Positions 42,430 to 54,575 of a stretch of DNA of 64,000 nucleotides are shown piece after piece. The first letter of the stretch is position 1; each line of letters starts with the position of its first letter. A model generated the notes under the pieces. It saw nothing but the letters and a program-made list of their open reading frames with translations, was not told the origin of the DNA and made no database searches. The stretch comes from Agrostemma githago (lineage: Eukaryota > Streptophyta > Magnoliopsida > Caryophyllales > Caryophyllaceae), in assembly GCA_958450325.1 (NCBI GenBank), contig OY288242.1, positions 67,326,062-67,390,061 on the forward strand, read 5' to 3'. The position numbers and the translations under genes were made by a program.

Positions 42430-43770
42430 AAGAAATGACAGGTGTTAGAACTCGCCTAAGCTCGGTTTTGCATACATGATGAGTCAAACTAGACATGGCC
42501 CGGGGTGACGGAAATGACTAGGACTCTCGGACCGGGATACTTGAATGTTGACCTAGACGAGGTAACGACCGCAAATTAGACTCGAGCTGCAGAAGGGTGA
42601 ATCTGAAAATGGGGCGACCATGTTTGTCTTCGGTTAAACCCTCCTAAGACGAATGTGTAGGGCGCGATTCTCGGAGTGACTGTGATTAATCACTCCGTCG
42701 GAGAATAGCCCCCAAGTGGGATCGTTAATTTTGTTAAGACTCGAGTGTGGGACGAGTGATCCTTTAGACGTAAGGACCACGAACCTTTTGTTATAGGGCT
42801 ATGCCTTGTGAAAGGTTGACTCGGAAAAGACACCTAGACGGGTGACTCGTGAAAGGTGGGCCTTCCTTAGGATTCGGCTATGTGGGCCGAGTCCTGTTCG
42901 AAGGAAGGTCCACGTGAGACATCCACAGACTTTTAGACTCGAGTGTGTAGACGGACCTTCCTTTGTAGGAGTATGTCCTACGTAGGTGGGCCTTGCCTTA
43001 GTCTAATAAGGCGGACTGGGATAGGGAAGAAACTCGTGATGTAAGATCGACGGAGTTTCGACGCTAAAGACTTCGACGACTTATGACATGACCCGACACT
43101 GCTAAATACGGGAAGTCCTAAGAAGAGAAAGGTTTTGAAAATTGATTGATTTGAAAATTCTGAGATAACTCGGTGGAGAGGCCCGATTTTTCGAAAAAAA
43201 TCGGAAAGTGCATCGGGCCTCGGTTTTGAAAGTTCGAAAGTATTTTTGAGTTTTGAATTGGGCAGCGTACCGTCTAGAAAATAGGCTATTTTGAGTAAAA
43301 TCATAAGTCCTAAATTCGGTATGTGTCCCGGGTTTTGAAATTGAATAGTTTGAAAAAGATGCAATTTTTGAAAAAAAAAAAAGACGGTTTTTGAAAACGA
43401 CTCGGAAACCAAGTAGCACGTAGTCACACAAGCATTATAACGACGCCATGTATGCTCTACACTAAGTCTCGGTCGGTTTATAAGGGGTCTATACCAGTGT
43501 ACATAGTCTAGACGTTGATCGGGACGGACTTCCTAAGTCGAGTTGAGCTTAGAACATGCCGCGAAACCCACTCGAATCGACTATGGACACCTTTTGACAT
43601 ATCCATATTGGAGTACATCAACGGTATAGTGGGACGTCGGTCGCGAGTACCGGCCCGGGAAAATATGGGTTATGCATGAACAGTAAAACTAAAACGCGTA
43701 TTGTACTAGTCAAACGATTTCTATTCGAGTCTCACCCTGAGGATGCCGATGGTAAGTCACGCATCAGTTA
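42430..43770 (-). other. Element A leader region
   Basis: Long untranslated region between PBS and gag. Contains GAAAATTTG/TTTTGAAA-type phased repeats around 43130-43400 but no gene. Equivalent to 57840-59438 in element B. Confidence 0.6.
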
Positions 43771-43771
43771 A

Positions 43772-43789
43772 TCCCCAGCGGAGTCGCCA
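43772..43789 (-). promoter_or_regulatory. Primer binding site of element A
   Basis: TGGCGACTCCGCTGGGGA on the minus strand three bases from the LTR. TGG start and position fit a PBS; I cannot name the tRNA. Identical in element B. Confidence 0.7.
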
Positions 43790-43792
43790 AAT

Positions 43793-46016
43793 TGTGGACA
43801 TGACATAGGTCCACCCCGACGCGGTCACGCGCGAGTTTGGGTAGGCGAATGAATCTCCATATGAAACGGATCGAATTGAAATTTAGGTCTATGTGGAGTC
43901 GCCACCGAATTTTGTGGTTATTCGGAACCATTCGAGCCCACTCTATGTCGTAGTGGTCCGTATACGAAATACGGCCCATTTCCGATGTCAGAGTTTATTG
44001 GGCTCGTCCCTTTGCATTTGATACCAATACACACGTTATCAGATATTGTGTATTGAATGACTCTCGTGCGCCAACAGTTTCGGGCATCCGGAAACCGAGG
44101 TTCTGAGTAAGGGGTGAGGGTACGTGTTGGGAAGCCCACAAAGGACACCCAACCCCGCCCGCACATTAGCGGCCTCTTCTAAGAATTCGAATGACTTTTT
44201 AATACGCGCGTTAGTTGAACGGGAAAATGATATGCAATGATTACTTTCCCTAAACATGTGAATGGAATTGAAAAGGGTTTCTAAGCCAATTTAATGCAAT
44301 TAATTCTACGTCAAAGTGGAATTTTAGCATGTGGGTTCATTTTAGTAAAATAAAACAAACGATGAAAATTGACAAAAGAAACAAGCGAACTGTTAGTAAT
44401 GATATAACGAATAATAACGGTTTGTGCAAATATTGAATTGTATAGAATGATGCAATTGAGTTAATGCATGGTTTTGAAAAAGGTTATGACACGTGATTGA
44501 TTAACACGTGTTGACCGAGGTCAAGGAAAAAAATATATCGAGATCTAAAAAAAATGTTTTGTCTAAAAAAATTGATGTTCGAAGAATAATAATAAAAAAG
44601 AGCGAAATTGCTTTCTTCGGAAAATTGATGATTTTATTAAATCGCATACAAATATTGCGTAATTTGCACTCGACTTAATATTTTCCATATTCGTCGTATT
44701 CAATATTCGATTATGAAATCCATATTAAATACTTGGAATAATTTATACTTGATTTTAATTGTGATGCTCGTCATATCCCATATTCGATTATGGAATCGAT
44801 ATGGAATACTAGAGTGAAAAAATAAAGAATATTGATTTGAATAGTTTAAAATAACCAAGACGATATAGATATTCCTCCGCGTTTGTAGAGTCATGATTCG
44901 AACGAATTAAATAACATCTACGTTAGCATCAACGAAAAATTGAATTGGCTAAATTGTTTGATTAGATTATTAGACTCGACATCCAATTATAGAATTGGCA
45001 TCGGATCTAACGTATCGACACTTTGCTTGAATGAAAACTTGATTCCCTCGGCTTTTCCGACATCGAAATAAATCCCTAAGGATTAGGATGTCAGATCCGC
45101 GTCAACGGGTTTTGACCCTTATTAAATATAATGCTTATTTTTTGAAAATTAATGTAAATATGCGACTAATGATAATGATGCAAACAAAATAAAAAAAATA
45201 TTGTTTAAGTTAACTTATCTCAATAATCAAATAATCCGGGTATTGGAACAAGCGACCGTCAACGCTGTGTGCAGTACACTTGTATATTCGTGTTTCCTTA
45301 TTCCGATACCCCTCTTATTCGACACAAATCGATAAGTATTTTAATGTTTTGTATTAGTTATTATCGATATTATGATGCAATAAAGAAAAAAATAAAAAAA
45401 TAAAAAAGTAAGAAAAAGCGAAGAAGATGACGAGAGGAAGAGAAGAAGGAGAGAACGGGGTTTTGACACCCTCAACCTACTTGTTCTTGTCTCGGATCGA
45501 ACTCGTAACCGTGGCTTTAACACAAGAGTCTTCGAGGTTTTATGGAGGTTAAGTTATGGTGGCTCGGGATTGATTCCTAAAACAAGGTTTAGGATTTTTT
45601 TGCTAGTGTAGAATTGCTAGGGTTTTATTAGGGTTGTATGTGTAAGATTAGGGTTCTTGAGGTTGTGAAAAAAGTTGAATTAGGGTTGAATTTGATGTGT
45701 AAAAGGTGTGTAATTGTGTGTGCATGGGGTTTCTTATATAGGCATTGCCCATGTACTTTGGTGTCTAGGGTTTTTGCTCTTACAGACTTGACCTGATGAC
45801 CCGTCTGAAGGTGGACTGTTGGTTTTGCTTCTTGAGTTGGACTTTTTGTATTTGAGTGGCTGCTTTGATGTGTCTCGGAAACGACTTTGACTAGGGTTGA
45901 CCCAATCGCTAAAAGTCGGTTTTATTTCCGGTGTCGGTTTCGGCCCAAATTAGCCTTATTTGATTGGAAACGGCCAACTGGACCTAGATTTGAGGTTGAT
46001 TTTGTGATATTTGTAT
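43793..46016 (-). repeat. Element A 5' LTR, outer end lost
   Basis: Starts TGTGGACATG and matches 35991-39067 closely (without the LINE) until 46016. The missing outer end removes the start of U3. Confidence 0.85.
45733..45741 (-). promoter_or_regulatory. TATA box in element A 5' LTR
   Basis: CTATATAAG on the minus strand, same position as in the other LTR. Confidence 0.5.
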
Positions 46017-46263
46017 CCGCTAATAGAAGTGTCGCAGCAAGTTGCATGACCAATCACCGTCTAGTGACCTTCCTCTCAAGGTCTATGCGATGGAAGGGTT
46101 TTCCCTCGTACATGAGGATATCCATCATCAAAACCATTCTTGACTCTTCCTTTTTTAGGATTGATTTCTGCCACTTCGATGGAACGTGACGGAAGTTGAA
46201 GTTTACTACTACATATATTCAGGAGATGATAGAGTTACACATGATATATATTAGAGTAACACA

Positions 46264-46296
<33 letters not shown>
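46017..46296. other. Remnant between element A and the next element
   Basis: Unrecognised sequence to about 46190, then GAGTTACAC / GAGTAACAC words and an (AT)n run at 46266-46295. May be the continuation of the inverted-repeat element split by element A. Confidence 0.45.
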
Positions 46297-46298
<2 letters not shown>

Positions 46299-46576
46299 GA
46301 GTAAGGCTCTTATGAGTCCTTCTCTATATATGAGTCCATGAGTCCTCATCTCATCCAATGGATGAGATGAGGATGGATGGACAAGATGCGTTGCATTAAA
46401 AAAAAAAAAAAGGAAGATTTACGTTCCTAAAATAACTCACAATAATTTAGGAAACAATAACTTCCTATCATTCACGTTCATTATCACAATTTTCATTCCA
46501 CGTTCATTCACACCTAAAAAAAAACTCTGATTCATTCACGCTCATTCATCGATTTTGAACTCGAAATTCTGCTACA

Positions 46577-46640
46577 ATGGATTCAATGACCGCATCATCG
46601 TCTTCAACGGTTGATATGCAACTAATCGTGTATAACAATG
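46577..46640 (+). other. Exon-like piece with splice donor
   Basis: Encodes MDSMTASSSSTVDMQLIVYN and ends at GTGAGT; 64 nt, phase 1, same phase and similar DMQ/DLQ core as the pieces at 34813 and 34960. Preceded by a leader-like C/A/T-rich stretch. Confidence 0.45.
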
Positions 46641-48349
46641 GTGAGTTTCAGTGTTTCATTCACGTTTTTATTCGTTTTTTCTTCATGGATTTCAATAGTC
46701 ATATGGCTTTCAATTTGCGTTTTCATATCAATGTTTTATCGCGTCGAATTGCGTTTTTTTTACGTCGATCTTCATGTTTATAGTGCTTTCATTGTCATTC
46801 CGTATCACAGTCCGTATCAATTTGCGTTGTTTTGATGTCATTGCGTTTTGATATCACAGTTTCGTATCAATGGTATTTTGATATCTCGATCTCTATAGAT
46901 TACAAGTCTTTATGCTTTTTATTAAGATTTTCCCTGATATCGATTGATTCTAATTTTTTGATTTCAGTTAACGCAGATTCGTCGTTGAAGTAACATGCCT
47001 TCTGAGTTAAAGTAACACTTCATTGCAATTACAGTAACACAAATGAACGTTCAGGAAAAGGGTTTTTTGATATGCTAGAGTAACGTATTGTACACGTTAG
47101 GGTAACACCACTTATGAATTACAGTAACACATTATTTGCATTGATGTAACGTTGTTTGATGATATGCAGAAACGTCATTGAAGTAACATACCTTCTGAGT
47201 TACAGTAACACTTAATTGCAATTACAGTAACACACTGAACGTTTAGAAAAAAGGGTTTGATGATGATGATGTTAAAGTAACATAGTGTAATAGTTAGAGT
47301 AACACAACTTATGAATTGATATAACCGTCAATTTTAATGTTAATATTGCTTTCATTGTTATTTCATTCATCATAGTTTCCTATCAATGGTTAGTTGCTCT
47401 ATCGATCTTTATAGATTCCAGGGTTTTATGTTTCTTATTTAGGTTTTCCATAATATACACTGATACTATTGTTTTGTTTTATATTAACGCAGAAACGTCA
47501 TTGAAGTAACATACCTCCTGAGTTACAGTAACGTAAGCTTCACTGATATTATTGTTTTGTTTTTTGTTGAAGCAGACACGACACTAAAGCTTCATTGATA
47601 CAGACTTCTAAGGGCAAAAGACAAGGCAAGCTTGTGCGGATTAATTTTCATGTTGAAAAGCTTGTGCGGATTAATTCGGGAGTTCAGGTTGCAGAGACAG
47701 TCCGTTTCGGGGGGTGGGGGGGGGGGGTTGGCAAAACACAGGAACTGGATTTTGTACACATTTTTTTACACATAGCGCTGTGCTACGTTGCAATTAACTA
47801 TATATATTTATTTAATACATGTGTATTTGGTTAGAGTAACATCTCATGTCTATTGGAGTAACACCATTCGTTAGTTACAGTAACAGACCTAATGCATGAA
47901 GGTAACTGAGGACAGCAACGTTGTTTAAACAATTCATTACCAAAGTAACTGAGGATAACTTGGATTAGAACCATTCATTACCAAAGTAACAACATTCACT
48001 TTTTAAAGAACCATATATAATGCGTCATTGATAATAACATTGTTTAACTATGAGACAAAGAATAACATCATTAATGACTTAGAGTAACATCATTTGTTCA
48101 TTAAAGTAACAGTTATAATGCGTCAATGTAACACAATGATTATGAGACCACATTTGTATATTGGGTCAACTTCATTCATTCCCATAGTAACACCGGTCGT
48201 TAATTAGAGTGACAGGAACAATTAGTCAGGGTAACAGAGTTTAACAGCGTTGTTCCATTGGTGATAATCAAAATACTAATGTACATAACAAGTTTCGAAA
48301 ACGATACAAAGCATTATTCGTAATTAGAAAAAGATGACATAATTCGTTA

Positions 48350-48483
48350 GACACGTTATTTTTTTCGACCCTTTGTTGGCTTGCTCTTGGGACCAGATCT
48401 TTTGCCTAGTGTCCACATACTTATCTACGTTATCCAACAACCGCGATCGCACCTTGATTTGTCTCCTCCTTTTGTCATCTGAA
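48350..48483 (-). other. Minus-strand exon-like piece
   Basis: After a TTTTCAG acceptor-like site near 48480 the minus strand reads KRRRQIKVRSRLLDNVDKY then QKIWSQEQANKGSKK, a basic, lysine-rich protein end. About 600 bp upstream on the same strand (49090-49300) lies a leader-like CT-rich stretch ending ACAAG|GTAACT. This suggests a captured gene fragment or the remains of the element's own gene. No family assigned. Confidence 0.35.
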
Positions 48484-49491
48484 AAGTACAATAATTATGT
48501 ACAACTATTGTTACAGTTTAATCTGGTATATAAAATTAAAGTACAACTGATACGAGTGAAAGAAATACCATATGTAAAGCTGATACGCGTTAAAGTAACA
48601 CAAAGAAAGTGTTAGAGTAACATAGAGTGCAAATTAGAGTAACACGTCTACACAATTAAATGTACCAGATTTCTTGCATTCAAAGTAACGCAAAGATGGG
48701 AGTAAAAGTAACATGTCTTGTACATTACAGTAACACATGGTCGTCTTTAAAATAACATCATACATGTGTAACACTAACTGAACAACCCCTTACAGTAACA
48801 CCTCAAGTTTATTACAGTAACTCATAAGAGCATTAGAGTAACATTCAATATATGTTAGACTAAGTATGAAGAGTAGAAGCATAGTAGAAGCATAATATGA
48901 AGTAGGTGAATTCAATTAAACTCTACAAATTCATACCCAGATACCGCAACAATCTTTAGTGAAACCAATTAATTATAGGGCACAAACGCAGCAAAGTAAA
49001 TCAATCAATAATTAGCGAGAAAATTAATGAAATAAGATACGAATATAAACTAAACCTAGTTCTTTAGTACAACAATCGAGTATTAATTAGCGAGTTACCT
49101 TGTATTATGCCGCCTGAAGATTATCTTTGCTGAAGTTAGAGAGTTGCTTCAATGTAGCCTTGCTTGAGTTGAAGACGGGAGGATGCGCGGGTGTGTTTTG
49201 AAAAGAAGCAGAAGTCGAGCGATTGTGTTTGGGATGATGAAGGTGAAGGGTTTCAGTTAGGATGTGAATGAAAAAATTGAATGTGAGGAAAAAATTGAAT
49301 GTGAGGAAGTAACGTGTATTGGTTGGAGATAATTAAGGGAGGAGAGAGGATTTGATTTTATTTTTACCAAAATATGTTATTTATTGCCTTAATTACTGGA
49401 ATCAACCACCACCATCCATCCCACTCTAGATCAATGGTTGTAGATAGGACTCATGGACTCAAAAAAAATAAAAGGACTCACTTGATCCTTC

Positions 49492-49496
<5 letters not shown>

Positions 49497-49524
<28 letters not shown>
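49497..49524. repeat. (TA)n microsatellite between two facing element ends
   Basis: About 28 bp of TA with the right end of one element on its left and a homologous, oppositely oriented end on its right. Confidence 0.9.
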
Positions 49525-49528
<4 letters not shown>

Positions 49529-50330
49529 AGGGATCAGGTGAGTCCACTTATCATATTGAGTCCGTGAGTCCTCATCTGAACCCTTAAATTAGAGATAGAT
49601 GAATGATTATGAATTGTTTTGTCAATTAAGAAAATAACCGACAAAATCTTGGTAAATATTTCATTCTCTCTCCTCCCTATTTATCTACTGCCATATTCTC
49701 TCTCCGATTATATTCTCTATCCCATTAATTTTTTTCACCGACCCTTCTTTCTCTCACACCACTTTTCTTCAATATTAAGTTTTTTCAATTCACAAATCCT
49801 CCTGCCTAACATACTCTCCGTTTTGACACATCCTAATGTTCATTTTAACTCATTGACTATGTTACTTTGACTCATACATTGTGTTACTGTAATTCATGAA
49901 CTCTGTTACTCTAACTCGTAAAATCTGTTACGTTGCATAATTGTCTCTTGCAAACAAAGGAGTTCCAATTAACCAAAAGAATAATAATGTTTGTTTTTAT
50001 TAAGGATACTCCAAAACAAAAAGTGGTACAGGAGTTCCAACTAAATCAACTCCATTACAATTCCAATGTTTCAGACTTCTTACTCATAATCTGTGTTACA
50101 GTAATTCATTAAGTATGTTACTCTAACGAATAATGTATGTTACTCTAACAATATACTGTCCTACTCAGAATTCTGCTTCTTCTTCATCCTCCTCCTCGCC
50201 TTCTTCTTCTTCTTCTTCTTCTTTATCATCATCATCATCATCATCATCGTCAGAAGCTTTGATTTAATCTCACCACCCCGTCATGTTATCGTTGTGTTCC
50301 TCCTCACATCGAATCCACAAGCCAATGCGT
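49525..50330 (+). mobile_element. Partial inverted-repeat element of the GAGTAACAC family
   Basis: Begins TAAGAGGGATCAGGTGAGTCC, homologous to the end at 49496 in opposite orientation, then TGAGTCCGTGAGTCCT. Inside are TGTTACTTTGACTC and CTGTTACTCTAACTC words (the complement of the family motif) and TTC/ATC microsatellites at 50200-50250. The far end was not identified. Confidence 0.5.
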
Positions 50331-50339
50331 AGATTTGTG

Positions 50340-50440
50340 AGTGCTAAAAAGAGTTCTTAAAACTATAAATTTAAATGGAATTATTACACAGCGAAAAATT
50401 GTGATGAGCTGATGAAATTTCATACTATATCATGTTAAAA
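50340..50440 (+). repeat. Degenerate copy of the snRNA-promoter-like array unit
   Basis: AAGAGTTCTTAAAACTATAA, then TTACACAGCG followed by AAAAATTGTGATGAGCTGATG and CATACTATA. Same order as the units at 3.6-5.4 kb, strongly decayed. Confidence 0.5.
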
Positions 50441-51320
50441 TTTATGATAAACTTAATAACTGATTAAGTTGTTTGATCAGTTTAGAGTTACTGAATTGTG
50501 GTCCATTTGGTGATCAACCTAAACTCCCATTCAAGATCTATCTCTTATCTCCTAAAATCCTATATTCCATTAACCACTATACAGAAACTTTATCTAGTTG
50601 TAACTTTATCTTTGATGGAAAGATTAGTATAAATACAACATCATTCAGGGTCACTAAATTTATCTTCTCTATTCATCTATACACCATCTAAATCTGAGAG
50701 GAAAGAGTTTAGAACCGACAATATAGTTAAGACGGTCGATGGTATTCGGGGACGGTATTTTCGGGTTGTTGATAAAGCTGTTCAGGAATTCGATAAGCAA
50801 TGGCTGGAGGGTATTTCTAGATCTTATTATTTAGCTTCCGCTTTTGAGTTTATCGTTACGTTCATTTATTTATTAAGAACATGATAAATAAATGAACATA
50901 ACTATTTTTCATTATCTGTGTCAATTGTGTCTCTTACTTTTCATTGATACGTAAATATTATTTATTAGTCATTGCATTAATAATAAATAATCTGTAGATA
51001 ATATTGTTGGATGCAAAACTAATAGAGTAATATATAAATACTCCATATAAATATAAACAAATATTGGTACGAATATGTAGTTGAATATGTACTTGTGTGT
51101 GAGGTAATTTAATTAGTATTTCTAATTATAATGCACGCCTATAATTTAATTTGACCGTTACTGCATATATTACCACCCTAAAAACACATCCACGTATGTG
51201 GATAATATTCCTTTACTATTAGAGATATTCTTACCTTTGACTTACTTTCTACTGTTGCGTAGTCTCATCAATTTATGCAATCCGCTAACTTTGTGTCATT
51301 ATCATTGTCACTAAAAATCG
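50441..51320. other. AT-rich DNA before a Helitron end, no gene seen
   Basis: No domain recognised; a 72-codon open frame at 50473 looks like chance. May be Helitron interior. Confidence 0.4.
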
Positions 51321-51350
51321 GCATGTGCATCGCACATGCTTTCCAACTAG
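51321..51350 (+). mobile_element. Helitron 3' terminus
   Basis: An 8-bp perfect stem GCATGTGC / GCACATGC with loop ATC, then TTTCCAA, then CTAG followed by T. Matches the CTRR end, pre-terminal hairpin and A-T insertion rule of Helitrons. Confidence 0.75.
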
Positions 51351-51807
51351 TTTACTTAATAAAACCATCCAATTAAACGATTTCCACTCTAAATTTGCAC
51401 CTTTTATTATCATCGAATCTAGCTTAAATCTCCGTTATAAAGCCATACAAAACACGCTAGATCAACTTCCTCACACTTAGACTTTGATTGTCCCAAGAAA
51501 AACTCAGAAATATTAACAATAAAACGCAAGATCCTAAAAAAGAAACATGGGAAGCTCGACATACAACAAACAAAGTCATCCCTCGACCACCCTCCTTATA
51601 TCATCCTCAAAGTCATCCCTCGACCACTCTCCTTATATCAAAGCTCAAAGAATAACTTGAAAATTCTCTAAAACAACGACCGAAGAATGTGACCCTAAAA
51701 CAACTCCAAAACCACATCAAAACATGACACTACTCCCCTTATATTTCTCCGAATCGTAGACATGATCACATGTTCTACAAATGCACCAATGGTAAAAGAT
51801 GTATACC
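51351..51807. other. Host-side flank of element B
   Basis: No gene. A 56-bp direct duplication (CAAAGTCATCCCTCGACCAC... at 51569 and about 51608) ends in CTCCTTATATCA. The stretch CCTCACACTTAGACTTTGAT resembles a segment found downstream of integrase in some Athila-type elements; weak evidence of an older gypsy remnant. It continues at 61737 beyond element B. Confidence 0.4.
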
Positions 51808-54072
51808 TGTGGACATGACATAGGTCCACCCCGACGCAGCCACGCGCGGGCTTGGGGAGGCGAATGAATCTCCATATGAGATGGGTCAAATTGAAATTTA
51901 AATCGAAGTGGAGTCGCCACCGAACTTTGTGGGAGTTCGGGCCCGTTCGAACCCACTCTATATCTTAGTGGGCCATGCACAAAGTATGGCCCATTCGGAT
52001 GTCAGAGTTTATTGGGTTCGTCCCTTAGCATTTGATACCGATACATACATTATCGGATACCGTGTATTGAATGACTCTCGTGTGCCAATGGATTTGGACA
52101 TCCGGAAACCATGGTTCTGAGTAAGGGGTGAGGGTACGTGTTGGTAAGTTCACAAAGAACACCCAACCCCGCCCGCACATTAGCGGCCTCTACTAAGATA
52201 TCGTTTGATTTTGAAATACGCGCGTTAGTAATACGATGAATGATATGCAAACATTGTTTTGCCTAAACATGCGAATAATTGAATGGGTTCCTAGGTCGAT
52301 TTAATGCATCTAAAATTAACGTCAAAGTTGTTTTAGCATGCGAAGTTCGTTTTAGAATAATAAAACAAATGATGAAAAGAAATTGCTAAAAACATGAACA
52401 AACAAGTTAGTAACGGTTTGTAAATTGAATAAAAGATGTAAATATGATATGATGCATGGTTTTTTAAAAGTTTATGACACGTGATAGATTAAGCACGCGT
52501 TGAACGAGGTCAAGAAAATATTTATCGAGACCTGAAATATGCATGAAAAGCCCGCTGTTTCCAAATGGGAAAAGATGTTTGAAAAAATTAGGACGGGATA
52601 GCTTTTCGGTGTTACGGTTTTTAGGAGCCTACGCGACCCGCGCGGGTGTGGCGCGACTCGCGTGGCCATGCGACTCGCACAGGACTCGTGCGACTCGCAT
52701 GGCGGCCTGTTTTCGAGACTATTTTTTAGCAAATCGACAGTTTTGTTAAATCGCGTATAAATATAGCATAATTTATACTTGACTTAAATTTGCGATATTC
52801 GTTATATTCGATATTAGATTATGTAATCGATATCAAATATTCGGAATGATTTTTAGAAAGAAAATGTTTTGTAAATCGTTTTGAAAAAAGCAATCTTGAT
52901 TCTCTCCGCGTTAAAATCGTCGTATTTTGTTTTTAAGACCATGTGACGATTTTTTAGCATCAATGAGATTAATTTAGTCCTTTTAGATACTATATTCGAC
53001 TAGAGATTCGATACCATATTTTAAGAACGTTTGTTTTGTAAAAATTAGATAGTAGTATCGATATTAGAAAAAGAAAAAAAAAACGTGATGATGACCCATA
53101 TGAAACGTATCGACGACTCAAAAACGAAGAAAAAGACGAGAGAAGGAGAAAGAGAAAGGAGAGAACCGGTTTGATTTTACACCCTCAACCTACATGCTTT
53201 ATATTCTCGGAACGGGGCTCGTCGGAGTGTGGCTTAGGCACGGGAGCGTCGAGACGATGTGGGTGAGTTATGGTGGTTTCGGTTGTGTAGGGCGTCGGGT
53301 AGAGGTGGACGGGTCTTAAGGCTAGGGCGACGTGATCTAGGGTTGTATTATCGGTTATCCGATGCTATGTGTGTGTGTGATTGCTAATGAATTTGTATGG
53401 ATCGTGGATGTTGTGTTGTGTTATTATTATTGATGAATGGGAATTGTTGTCATTGTTGATGTCGAGAGGGTCCTATTTATAGGAGAGGTCCTCGATCGAA
53501 ACTAGGAGAGGTAATCTTACTTGTGTGACAAGAAATACCGGTTAGGATGGGAAAGGTAAGCAATTTGAGAGGAAGGAGGATTCTGTTTCTTGGTGGAGAA
53601 GACATGGAACCCGTGTGGACAAAGAGTACTCGGCCGAGTATACTTCGTGCTCGGTCGAGTGTTCGGGTAGGATTCCTACTGGGGATCGAATTCTACCTTT
53701 AACGGATTTGTTTAATATTTTTTGTAGCTTATTTTTGTAGTGTTTGAGCTCAAACCGGACTCGTGGGGTGACACGGCTGGTTTCTATGCCTTGGAAAATA
53801 TTTTTGACCGGGGTTTGACTCGGTCGCTAAAAGATGGTTTTGCCCCTGGTGTCGGTTTTGACCCAAATTAGTCTCATTTGACTCGAAATGACCCACTGGG
53901 TCTGATTTTGAGGTTGGTTTTGTGAGATTTGTACTCCGTAAAAAGCCCAACCCAAATGCCAGTGATTTTGAGCCCATATCCGAGTATGTTAAAGCATGCT
54001 TGCGTTCGATATCATCGGGTGTTTTTTGGAAACTACTATAGACACCTGGCGATCAAATTGTGAGTGTCTACA
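51808..54072 (-). repeat. Element B 3' LTR
   Basis: Starts TGTGGACATG, ends GTGTCTACA. Contains a GC-rich cluster of GCGACTCGC-type words (52629-52705) and a TACTCGGCCGAGTA palindrome at about 53627. Confidence 0.93.
53474..53481 (-). promoter_or_regulatory. TATA box in element B 3' LTR
   Basis: TATAAATA on the minus strand, context CTCCTATAAATAGGACC. The CTCGGCCGAG palindromes lie about 150 bp upstream of it. Confidence 0.55.
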
Positions 54073-54085
54073 GAGCCCCCACTCT
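54073..54085 (-). promoter_or_regulatory. Polypurine tract of element B
   Basis: AGAGTGGGGGCTC on the minus strand abutting the LTR. Confidence 0.75.
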
Positions 54086-54274
54086 GACTTAGGCTTGGAC
54101 AAGGCGAAAGTCAGAGTAGTTACTAGGCCAATCGAGGATTAAGACCTGGCAAACTACCGGTCGGGTAGTTTATAGTCCATTAGACTTGCGTGAAAGGGCT
54201 CGTTAGCCATAAGACAGAAATCATACCTGGGTTGATGCTGATAACTCCGTGGGGATTTGGACTTGTTGTGTAAG

Positions 54275-54575
54275 TCCGGGGTGTATCTATATGTGGATAC
54301 ATGCCATCCTGGAGCCGCGCGGGAGCTTGCCTATGAAGCTCTGTGTGTCCGTTTGCAGACACATCCCATCTCAGAACTCTGCGGGAGCTTGCCTAAGAAG
54401 CCCTGGGTGTTTTCGTTTGCAAACACATCCCAATCCAAAATTCGCGAGAGACTGCCTAAGAAGCCCTGGGTGTGCCTGTTTGTAGACACATCCCGATTCA
54501 AAATTGCGCGGGAGCCTGCCTAAGAAGCCCTGGGTGTGCCCGTTTGCAGACACATCCTGATTCAAAATTATGCGG
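54275..54575. repeat. About 63-bp tandem repeat in element B
   Basis: Four to five units with GGGTGTGCCCGTTTGCAGAC, ACATCCC and GGGAGCCTGCCTAAGAAGCC blocks, starting near 54281, 54343, 54404, 54467 and 54530. Element A has only one related copy near 39250. Confidence 0.85.

Larger units (their letters stand above)
35991..46016 (-). mobile_element. Non-autonomous gypsy-like element A
   Basis: LTRs 35991-39067 (with a LINE insertion) and 43793-46016 (lacking its outer end) enclose 4.7 kb with gag remnants and no pol. The PBS beside the right LTR and the purine tract beside the left LTR show minus-strand orientation. The right LTR stops at about 46016 in the middle of TTTTGTGATATTTGTA, so the element has lost about 100-150 bp and its TSD cannot be checked. 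Closely related to complete element B at 51808-61731. It was inserted in GAGTAACAC-type DNA. Confidence 0.88.
46297..49496. mobile_element. 3.2-kb inverted-repeat element rich in GAGTAACAC, between TA microsatellites
   Basis: The left end reads TAGAGTAAGGCTCTTATGAG; the complement of the right end reads TAGAGGAAGGATCAAGTGAG; both continue with TGAGTCCATGAGTCCT and a GGATGGATGG block, giving imperfect terminal inverted repeats of roughly 100 bp. Both ends abut (TA)n runs. Inside are dozens of AGAGTAACA(C) or TTACAGTAACAC words in both orientations, an exon-like piece at 46577, and an exon-like minus-strand piece at 48350-48483. No transposase seen. A Mutator-like non-autonomous element is my best guess; the (TA)n flanks hide any TSD. 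Confidence 0.65.
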
